A stretch of 16,509 nucleotides of DNA, taken from assembly GCA_027352645.1 (NCBI GenBank), contig DAIEIL010000028.1, forward strand, positions 1 to 16,509, written 5' to 3'. Below the pieces are notes generated by a model. It saw nothing but the letters and a program-made list of their open reading frames with translations, made no database searches and was not told the DNA's origin. This DNA comes from Rhodobiaceae bacterium. Lineage in GTDB: Bacteria > Pseudomonadota > Alphaproteobacteria > Parvibaculales > Parvibaculaceae. The position numbers and the translations under genes were made by a program. Positions 6,191-12,674 of this stretch are shown here, one piece after another (the stretch's first letter is position 1; each line of letters starts with the position of its first letter).

Positions 6191-8014
6191 ATGAGCGCCG
6201 AAGCTAACCCGGCCGCCGCAAAGAACGAAAGCCTGTTCCAGCGCCTGCGCTTCATCGCGCGTTTCGCGCGCCTTGCCGGACCCTTCTGGCTCGGCCCGGA
6301 CAAGTGGCGCGCCATCTCCATGACCGCAGGCCTCCTTCTGCTCACCATCGCGCAGGTCGTTCTCGCCATCTGGACCAATTACTGGAACGGCGATCTTTTC
6401 GACGCGCTCGGCGAACGCTCGGTCCCGAAGTTCCTCACCCAGATCGGCATCTTCGTCATCATCTTCATTTTGACCATGGGGGTTACCGCCGCCCATCTTC
6501 AGGTGAAGAAGCGGCTACAGGTGAACTGGCGCCGCTGGCTGACGCGCCGCGTCGTCGACCGCTGGATGTCGAACAAGCATCACTACCAGCTCATCTTCAC
6601 GCCGGGCGAGCATGACAACCCCGATGGACGCATCGCCGACGACATCAACAATGCGACCGAGCAGGCAATTGCCCTCACGCATACGCTCATCTACTCGCTA
6701 CTCGTCCTCGGCACCTTCATCGATATTCTTCTGACCGTCGCCGGCGGCACGACCGTGAATGTCAGCGGCACCGCCTATCGTGTGCCGGGCTACATGGTGT
6801 TCCTCGCCTTCGGCTATGCGGGCGTCGGCACAGTGCTCGGCCTCACCCTGGGCCGTCCGCTCGTCCGCGCCACCAACGGCCTGCAGACGGCGGAAGCCAA
6901 TTTCCGCTATGGCCTCGCCCGCGCGCGAGAGAAGGCCGAGGAGATCGCGCTGGTCGGCGGCGAGAGAGTCGAGCGACATCGTTTCTTCGACCTCTTTGTC
7001 GGCATCCGCGACTTCTGGCTGCGCCAGACCTTCGCGTTGACCGGCATCCTCTTCTTCACCTCGGGCTATGGCGCATTGCTGCCTGTCTTCCCCATTCTCG
7101 TCGCCGCGCCGCAATACATTGCCGGCACGATGACGCTCGGCGTTTTGATGCAGACGGCGCAGGCATTCCAGAAGCTCACCTCCGCTCTCTCCTGGCCCGT
7201 GGACAATCTTTCGGATATGGCGAAATGGCGCGCCTCGGCGGAGCGCGTAATGTCTCTCGCTGGCGATCTGGAGAGGCTCGAGGAAGCAAAGATCGCGCCC
7301 GATGAGAACCGCATCGCGGTCGGCCGCGCCCAGACCCCGACACTCGCCATCCACAAGCTTCAGATCGTCAATCCCGACGGCCAGCTCGTCCTCGACGAAT
7401 TCGATCTTGAGGTGAAGGAAGGCGAGCGCGTATTGATCGACGGCGACGCGGGCGCAGCAGTCAACCTCTTCAAGGTCGTTGCCGGGCTCTGGCCTTGGGG
7501 TCGAGGCGAGGTGCTGCTGCCCAAGGACCGCACGGTCCTCTTCATGCCCCAACGCCCCTATATTCCCACCGACAATCTGCGCGCGGTGCTCGCCTATCCG
7601 AACGAACCTGACGTCTTCGACGACAATGCCTTCCACGCCGCGCTGGACAATTCGGGCCTCAGCTATCTGCGCGACCGTCTTGACGAAGTCTCCGCCTGGG
7701 AACGCATTCTCACCTTCCGGGGCCAGCAGCGTATCGGCTTCGCGCGCCTTTTCCTCCATAAGCCGAGCTGGGTCTTCATGGAGGAAGCGACCGATGCCTT
7801 CGATGCCGCGGCGGAGGCGAAGCTGCTGGATGCCGTGATCTGCGAATTTCCGAAGATCACGATCATCGGCATCAGCTTCAATACCGACCACGACCATTTC
7901 TTCACCCGCAAGCTGAGCCTTCAGCGCGCGCCGGACGGCCGGTTTCTTTTCGGTGGGCCGCCCGTCAAGCATGCGCCCTCGCTCGTCGTCGTCGAAGACG
8001 AAAAAATCCTCTGA
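6191..8014 (+). CDS. SbmA/YddA-like ABC membrane protein with degenerate ATPase domain
   Basis: This 607-residue protein has the layout of COG4178 exporter-like ABC proteins: a membrane domain of about six segments (for example 41-61, 83-103, 164-184, 200-220, 280-300) resembling SbmA/BacA, then a nucleotide-binding domain from about 380. Family marks include NWRRWLT, DNPDGRIADDI and the EANFRYGLARAREKAEEIAL stretch. The ATPase motifs are badly eroded. Walker A reads GDAGAAVN (418-425), so the Lys and Ser/Thr are Val and Asn. The signature reads LTFRGQQ (507-513) instead of LSLGEQQ. The Walker B Asp is Glu (E531), though the next Glu (E532) remains. The switch His is Phe (F563). The Q-loop MPQRPY is kept. 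There is no frameshift or stop. ATP hydrolysis looks unlikely, so it may work as a proton-driven transporter like SbmA/BacA or as a non-transport partner; substrate is unknown. The ATG is 4 bp after ppsA, with only a weak AAAGG 12 bp upstream. Confidence 0.9.
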   Translation: MSAEANPAAAKNESLFQRLRFIARFARLAGPFWLGPDKWRAISMTAGLLLLTIAQVVLAIWTNYWNGDLFDALGERSVPKFLTQIGIFVIIFILTMGVTAAHLQVKKRLQVNWRRWLTRRVVDRWMSNKHHYQLIFTPGEHDNPDGRIADDINNATEQAIALTHTLIYSLLVLGTFIDILLTVAGGTTVNVSGTAYRVPGYMVFLAFGYAGVGTVLGLTLGRPLVRATNGLQTAEANFRYGLARAREKAEEIALVGGERVERHRFFDLFVGIRDFWLRQTFALTGILFFTSGYGALLPVFPILVAAPQYIAGTMTLGVLMQTAQAFQKLTSALSWPVDNLSDMAKWRASAERVMSLAGDLERLEEAKIAPDENRIAVGRAQTPTLAIHKLQIVNPDGQLVLDEFDLEVKEGERVLIDGDAGAAVNLFKVVAGLWPWGRGEVLLPKDRTVLFMPQRPYIPTDNLRAVLAYPNEPDVFDDNAFHAALDNSGLSYLRDRLDEVSAWERILTFRGQQRIGFARLFLHKPSWVFMEEATDAFDAAAEAKLLDAVICEFPKITIIGISFNTDHDHFFTRKLSLQRAPDGRFLFGGPPVKHAPSLVVVEDEKIL

Positions 8015-8030
8015 CACTCCCGGAAGCAGC

Positions 8031-9398
8031 ATGAAGAAGCCCATCGTCATCGACGCCAAGACAGTGAATGTCGATCTCCAGCCCGGCGTCCTGCGCAAGG
8101 ATTTTGTCTGGGGCGTCTCCACCTCCAGCTACCAGATCGAAGGTGCGACAAAGGAGGATGGCCGGGGTCTCAGCATCTGGGACACCTATGCGCGGCAGAA
8201 GGACCGTATCGAGCATGGCGATACCGCCGATGTCGCCTGCGACCATTATCATCGCTATACGGAAGACATCGCCCTGATGAAGGGCCTCGGCATCGACGCC
8301 TATCGCTTCTCCGTCGCATGGCCGCGCGTATTGCCGCGCGGGCGCGGCGCCGTCAATGAAAAGGGGCTCGATTTCTACGACCGCGTGATCGACGGCGTAC
8401 TCGAAGCAGGCATCGAGCCATGGCTCTGCCTCTATCACTGGGATCTGCCGCAATCGCTCGGCGACCTCGGCGGATGGACAAACCGCGACATTGCCGGTTG
8501 GTTCGCCGATTACGCGGCTCTGCTCTCCCGGCGCTATGGCGACCGCGTGAAGCGGTTCGCCACCTTCAATGAACCCTGCGTCGCAATCCTGTTCGGCTAC
8601 GCCATGAGCTGGAACGCGCCCGGTGTTTCCGACCGCACCTCCTATCTCAAGGCCGTCCACCATCTCAACCTCGCGCATGGAAACGCGGTCGATGTGATCC
8701 GCGATCTCGTGCCCGACGCCTCGATCGGCATCGTGCATAATCGCCAGCCCGTCTATTCCGAAAGCGAAACGCCGGAGAACATCCACGCCACAGCGCTTCT
8801 CGACACGCATTGGAACCTTATCTTTACCGATCCCCAATGCCTCGCCGCCTATCCGCCGCTCGCCGCCGACGACATCGAGCCATATGTGCAAGCGGGTGAC
8901 ATGGCGCGGATCTGCCGTCCCATCGACTGGATCGGCCTCAACCATTATTCGCCGATCTATGCGCGCGCAGAGCCCAATTCCGAACTCGGGTTCGCCTGGG
9001 GCAAGTCGCCTGACCATGACGACCATCCGGGCTTCCGCTGGCCCATCCACCCGGACGCCTTCCGCGAAACGCTGATGGACACATGGACGCGCTATGGCCT
9101 GCCCGTCTATGTCACGGAAAACGGCTGCGGCGATCCCGACGCGCCCAACGCCGCAGGCGAGATTGTCGACGAGCGCCGGGTCAATTATCTCCGCGCCTAT
9201 ATCCATGCCCTGGGCGAGGCGGTCAAACATGGCGCCGATGTTCGCGGCTATTTCGTCTGGTCGCTGCTCGACAATTTCGAATGGGGCGCCGGCTTCGGCA
9301 ATCGCTTTGGCCTCGCCTATGTCAACTTCGAGACGCTCAGGCGTACGCCCAAATCTTCCTACTTCGCCTATCGCGACATGATCCGCAGGCTCCGCTGA
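8031..9398 (+). CDS. Glycoside hydrolase family 1 beta-glucosidase
   Basis: This 455-residue (beta/alpha)8-barrel enzyme is expected to hydrolyse beta-glucosides and related beta-glycosides with retention of configuration. The GH1 signatures are complete: FVWGVSTSSYQIEGA near the N-terminus, YRFSVAWPRVLP at 91-102, YHWDLPQ, the acid/base glutamate E181 in TFNEP, the NHYSP segment, the nucleophile E363 in YVTENG, and the sugar-binding WSLLDNFEW and GFGNRFGL near the C-terminus. Length is normal for bacterial GH1. The N-terminus has no signal peptide, so the enzyme is likely cytoplasmic and needs imported substrate. The ATG at 8031 has GGAAG 4 bp upstream and lies 16 bp after the ABC gene, suggesting one transcript with ppsA. 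A role in releasing glucose from stored or imported glycosides would fit the central-carbon neighbourhood, but that is inference; the true sugar specificity cannot be read from sequence. Confidence 0.95.
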   Translation: MKKPIVIDAKTVNVDLQPGVLRKDFVWGVSTSSYQIEGATKEDGRGLSIWDTYARQKDRIEHGDTADVACDHYHRYTEDIALMKGLGIDAYRFSVAWPRVLPRGRGAVNEKGLDFYDRVIDGVLEAGIEPWLCLYHWDLPQSLGDLGGWTNRDIAGWFADYAALLSRRYGDRVKRFATFNEPCVAILFGYAMSWNAPGVSDRTSYLKAVHHLNLAHGNAVDVIRDLVPDASIGIVHNRQPVYSESETPENIHATALLDTHWNLIFTDPQCLAAYPPLAADDIEPYVQAGDMARICRPIDWIGLNHYSPIYARAEPNSELGFAWGKSPDHDDHPGFRWPIHPDAFRETLMDTWTRYGLPVYVTENGCGDPDAPNAAGEIVDERRVNYLRAYIHALGEAVKHGADVRGYFVWSLLDNFEWGAGFGNRFGLAYVNFETLRRTPKSSYFAYRDMIRRLR

Positions 9399-9469
9399 CG
9401 CGCTCATGTTGCCGCCATGGCCGAGGCAGGCTAGTTTCCAGTTCAAGAGTCAACGGAGACCGAGAAACA

Positions 9470-9898
9470 ATGACCACCGCTCCTTACGCCCTTCCCGCAA
9501 CGCTCGAAGCCGATCTCGAGAAAGCGCGCGCCTATTGGCATGGGCTCATTCGCGGCAAGGCCAGCGACATGCCCTATTGGGACGATGTAAAGCTCTCCGC
9601 CCTTCCCGAACTCGTTGACCGTCTGGCGCTCATCGAGGTTTTCGACAAGCCGGAACGTTTCCGCTTCGACATCGTGGGCAAGGGGATCGTGGCCAAATAC
9701 GGCAAGGATTTCACCGGCGGCTTCGCCGACGAAATCGAATCCAATGCGCCGCTCGCCTTCTTCCGCGCCCAGGCGAGCGCGACGGTCGAAGGCCGCGCGC
9801 CCACCTATCAGCGCCAGGGCAATGTCGCGCGCCTGCTTCTCCCCATGTGGGGCGACGGCCGCATCAGCATGCTGCTCGGCGCTTTCGTCTGGCTCTAA
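9470..9898 (+). CDS. Small PAS_5-type protein
   Basis: This 142-residue soluble protein resembles the PAS_5 family, widespread in alphaproteobacteria. The pattern includes YWHGLIRGKASDMPYWDDV near residues 23-40, then LPELVDRLALIEVF, a FRFDIVGKGI strand pair and a final LLLPMWGDGRISMLLGAFVW strand region. The whole protein is the PAS fold; there is no kinase, GGDEF or DNA-binding domain, so any signalling would need a partner. No obvious cofactor-binding residue can be picked out. The start is supported by GGAG at 9455-9458, 11 bp upstream. It follows the GH1 gene after 71 bp, in which I see no terminator, so read-through from ppsA is possible. It converges with pfkB, 12 bp from stop to stop. 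The family is recognised by pattern; its biological role is generally unknown. Confidence 0.75.
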   Translation: MTTAPYALPATLEADLEKARAYWHGLIRGKASDMPYWDDVKLSALPELVDRLALIEVFDKPERFRFDIVGKGIVAKYGKDFTGGFADEIESNAPLAFFRAQASATVEGRAPTYQRQGNVARLLLPMWGDGRISMLLGAFVWL

Positions 9899-9913
9899 CG
9901 GCGTTTGGCTCTA
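9890..9913. repeat. 8 bp direct repeat spanning the two convergent stops
   Basis: TGGCTCTA occurs at 9890-9897 and again at 9906-9913, a 16 bp period. The first copy supplies the start of the TAA stop of the PAS gene and the second contains the reverse-strand TAG of pfkB. It looks like a short tandem duplication; no function is evident. Confidence 0.6.
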
Positions 9914-10855
9914 GGCGATCTTTTGCGCCTTCACCTCCGGGAGAAGGCGCTCCACATCCTTCGGCTGGCAAAGCTCGGTACCGGCGGCAAGGAGCGCCGC
10001 CGATCCCGCCGCGAGGCCGCGCCGGAACGCCTCCTCGACTGCCACGCCCTGCGACAGGGCGCAGACCATCGCGCCGACAAAGCTGTCGCCCGCGCCAACC
10101 GCGCTCAGCACCTTGACCTTCGGCGCGTTGGCCCGCCACACACCGTCCGCCGTCGCCAGCAACGCGCCGTCCTCGCCGAGCGTCAGGGCGACAGTCTCGA
10201 CCTTGCCTTCCGCGACCAGCCGCCGCGCGGCTTCAACCATCGCCGCCTCATCCTTCAGCTCGGCGCCCGTCAGTTCGCGTAATTCGCGCAGGCTCGGCTT
10301 TATCATGAAGGGCCGGCGGCCGAGTGCGCCCACCAGCGCCGCGCCAGACGTGTCGACCACGACCTTCGCACTCGCCTCGCGTCCGGCCTCCACCACCCGC
10401 GCGTAGAAATCCACCGGTACGCCATGCGGGAGGCTACCGCTTGCCACAATGAAACCGGGCGCAGGATCGAACGCCGTCACCGCATCGAGCGCGGCCTTCC
10501 ACACATGCTCCGGCAGCTCGGGCCCCGGCATGACGAAGCGGAACTGGTTGCCGCTCTTTTCCTCATAGACCGTGAAATCTTCGCGCGTCTCGTCGGGCGT
10601 TTCGATCACACGGCTGTCTATGCCCGCATCGGTGACGAGCCGTTGAAGCAATTTCCCTGAAATACCCCCGATGACATAGACCGCCGTCAGCGGCAGGCCG
10701 AACCGCTTCACGACCCGCGCGACGTTGATGCCACCGCCTCCCGGATCGCGATGGCCTGCGGCGCAGCGCATCTTGTGGATCGGCTTCACTTCCCCGACCG
10801 ATGTCGAAACATCGATCGAGGGGTTCATGGTCAGCGTTACGATCTTGCCCGTCAT
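9911..10855 (-). CDS. pfkB: PfkB-family phosphofructokinase
   Basis: This 314-residue ribokinase-fold sugar kinase most resembles the phosphofructokinase PfkB / 1-phosphofructokinase group, which phosphorylates fructose phosphates to fructose 1,6-bisphosphate. The N-terminal TLTMNPSIDVS, the GGGGINVARV loop at 39-48, the KPSLRELRELTG segment at 186-197 and the ATP-site AVGAGDSFVGAMV with catalytic D257 are typical. No signal or membrane segment is present. It lies 15 bp downstream of the beta-CASP gene on the same strand, with GGAG about 11 bp before its ATG, so the two form an operon. There is no fruA/fruB transporter nearby, which argues for 6-phosphofructokinase (PfkB) over a fructose-PTS enzyme; tagatose-6-phosphate kinase remains possible. 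It would run the glycolytic step opposite in direction to the ppsA transcript that converges on it. Confidence 0.88.
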   Translation of the reverse strand: MTGKIVTLTMNPSIDVSTSVGEVKPIHKMRCAAGHRDPGGGGINVARVVKRFGLPLTAVYVIGGISGKLLQRLVTDAGIDSRVIETPDETREDFTVYEEKSGNQFRFVMPGPELPEHVWKAALDAVTAFDPAPGFIVASGSLPHGVPVDFYARVVEAGREASAKVVVDTSGAALVGALGRRPFMIKPSLRELRELTGAELKDEAAMVEAARRLVAEGKVETVALTLGEDGALLATADGVWRANAPKVKVLSAVGAGDSFVGAMVCALSQGVAVEEAFRRGLAAGSAALLAAGTELCQPKDVERLLPEVKAQKIA

Positions 10856-10870
10856 GCCTGCACCCGCTCC

Positions 10871-12472
10871 CTACCGTTCCGCATTTTCCAGCGAACGGCG
10901 CAGCCGCCGAAGAATGACATTGCGCGCCTTGTCGTCCGCCGCGTGATCCAGCTGGTCGCTGATATCGAGCCAGAGGCGCGACAGATCGTTGTGCCAATCG
11001 AAGCGCCCCACCACTTCGGGCTGCAAACGGCGCGGGCCGGGCCGCGAACGCGCGCCGGGCGCTTCGGTGATGAGATCGAAAACATCGTCGAGCGTGGGCT
11101 CGATAATGCGCTCGCCATCGACGCCCATTTCGTCGAGCCGCTTGTGCAGCGCCTCGATCTCACTTTCTTCGCCATGCACGAGAAACACCGCGCGCTTCAC
11201 CGGCGCCCGGTCCTTGATCCAGTTTGCGAGCGCTGGACCATCGGCATGGCCGGAATAAATATCGACCTGACGAATTTTCGCGCGGACCTTGATCTCCTCG
11301 CCCTGGATGCGCACCGCCTTCACCCCGTCCGCGAGAATGCGGCCCAGCGTGCCCTTGGCCTGAAAGCCGACCAGCATCACGGTCGTATTGGTGCGCCAGA
11401 GGTGGTTCTTCAGATGATGACGGATGCGTCCCGCGTCGCACATGCCGCTGGCCGCAACAATGATGTGGTTGCCCTCAACCTGCTCGATACGCATGCTCTC
11501 CGCCGCCGTCTCCGTCGTCTGCAACAGCGGCGTTGCCATGGCCTTGCGGAATTCGGCGCCGCTCTCCAGCTCGTCGGCATGTTCGAGGAACACCTCCGTC
11601 GCCTTGATGGCCAGCGGCGAGTCGAGAAAGATCGGCACGCGGGCGATGCGCCCGGTGTCGACGAGTTCGATGATGTCGGCAAGCAGCTCCTGCGTGCGCT
11701 CGACCGCGAAAGCCGGGATGAGCAGCGCGCCCCCATCCTTGAAGGCGTCTTTCACTTCACGTTCCAGAACATCCAACCGCTGGTCGTGATTGAGCTTGGG
11801 CCGCGTCCTGTTGCCATAGGTCGATTCACAGATGAGATAATCGAGATTTTCCGGCGAGACGGGCGCGGCGTGGAAGGTCTGCGCGTCCGGCCCGATATCG
11901 CCGGAGAAAAGCATGCGCAAGACGCGCGCTGTCGGCACGTCGGTATCGATCTCAATTTCGATAGAGGCCGAACCGAGAATATGTCCCGCGTTCCAGAAGC
12001 GCGCCCTCACGCCCGGCGCTGGCTTTACCCAGACGTCATATTTGACCGGCTTGAAAAGCTTCAGGCATTCCTCGGCATCATCCACCGTGTAGGTCGGCGT
12101 CACCCTGTCGCGTCCGCGCCGCGCGTTGCGGCGGTTCAGATCCTCGACTTCGATTTCCTGAATATGCGCCGAGTCCGGCAGCATGCAGCCCGCAAGATCC
12201 ATCGTCGTATGCGTGGAATAGATAGGCCCGCTGAAACCATGCTTCGAGAGCTTCGGCAGCATACCCGAATGGTCGATATGCGCGTGGGTCAGCAGCACGA
12301 AGTCGATCTCCCGCGGATCGAAGGGGAACGGCTCGTAGTTGAGCTCCTTCAGCGTCTTCGCACCCTGAAACATGCCGCAATCGACCAGGAATTTGTGTTC
12401 ATTGGTCTCAATCAGGTAGCAGGAGCCCGTGACGGTGCGGGCGGCACCGTGGACGGTCAAAGTTGCGGTCAT
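10871..12472 (-). CDS. Beta-CASP metallo-beta-lactamase (CPSF/RNase-like)
   Basis: This 533-residue protein belongs to the metallo-beta-lactamase/beta-CASP nucleases, related to CPSF-73 and archaeal/bacterial RNA-processing enzymes. Zinc-site motifs are intact: THAHIDH at 62-68 (H63, H65, D67, H68), AGHILGS with H164, and SGDIG with D192. The beta-CASP marks follow: ESTYG at 216-220, IPAFAVERTQE at 252-262, ASGMCDAGR at 341-349, and YSGHAD with H409 closing the metal site. The last 70 or so residues are a charged tail with no recognised domain. Length is typical for the bacterial YSH1-type proteins. The frame stays open upstream to 12916, but the ATG at 12472 has an excellent AGAGGGA site and begins the conserved first strand. 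It leads an operon with pfkB. RNA cleavage is likely from family knowledge; the target is unknown. Confidence 0.93.
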   Translation of the reverse strand: MTATLTVHGAARTVTGSCYLIETNEHKFLVDCGMFQGAKTLKELNYEPFPFDPREIDFVLLTHAHIDHSGMLPKLSKHGFSGPIYSTHTTMDLAGCMLPDSAHIQEIEVEDLNRRNARRGRDRVTPTYTVDDAEECLKLFKPVKYDVWVKPAPGVRARFWNAGHILGSASIEIEIDTDVPTARVLRMLFSGDIGPDAQTFHAAPVSPENLDYLICESTYGNRTRPKLNHDQRLDVLEREVKDAFKDGGALLIPAFAVERTQELLADIIELVDTGRIARVPIFLDSPLAIKATEVFLEHADELESGAEFRKAMATPLLQTTETAAESMRIEQVEGNHIIVAASGMCDAGRIRHHLKNHLWRTNTTVMLVGFQAKGTLGRILADGVKAVRIQGEEIKVRAKIRQVDIYSGHADGPALANWIKDRAPVKRAVFLVHGEESEIEALHKRLDEMGVDGERIIEPTLDDVFDLITEAPGARSRPGPRRLQPEVVGRFDWHNDLSRLWLDISDQLDHAADDKARNVILRRLRRSLENAER

Positions 12473-12528
12473 GACATTCCCTCTTGGATCACTTTTTCGC
12501 CGCCGGATGGAAGACGGGAAATATGGCA

Positions 12529-12570
12529 ATTCGACGAGATTCGTCTCGCCTGGTCTATGACTTCGCTCAA
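12529..12570 (-). promoter_or_regulatory. Possible FNR/FixK-like promoter of the beta-CASP/pfkB operon
   Basis: Read on the reverse strand, TTGA-N6-TCAT (12570-12557) is one base off the TTGA-N6-TCAA palindrome found perfectly ahead of ppsA. At the same class II distance, TCGAAT (12534-12529) matches TATAAT at four positions. The spacing agreement with the ppsA site is the main argument. The imperfect site alone is not significant. Confidence 0.3.
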
Positions 12571-12674
12571 TGCTGGCATAGTCGAGCCGGACACACCATG
12601 ATGTGAAGTGGAGCAGGCCGAAGACCGGATTCGAGCGGAATGAGCGACAGAGAAATGCACCGGGCGGACCGCGC

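Noticed and set aside
6191..8014. The ABC gene as a pseudogene
   Set aside because: The frame is intact over 607 codons, the membrane domain is well conserved, the Q-loop remains, and codon use matches the neighbours, so loss of ATPase motifs alone does not show decay.
7965..9446. Long open frame on the reverse strand opposite the GH1 gene (493 codons)
   Set aside because: The forward frame is an unmistakable complete GH1 enzyme; the antisense frame is a product of GC-rich codon use.
12533..12545. Inverted repeat GACGA-GAT-TCGTC as an operator
   Set aside because: Five-base arms are common by chance in DNA of this composition, and no known regulator pattern fits.
10751..12601. 616-codon forward frame opposite pfkB and the beta-CASP gene
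   Set aside because: It crosses two well-supported reverse-strand genes and their junction and encodes an Arg/His-rich sequence without recognisable motifs.
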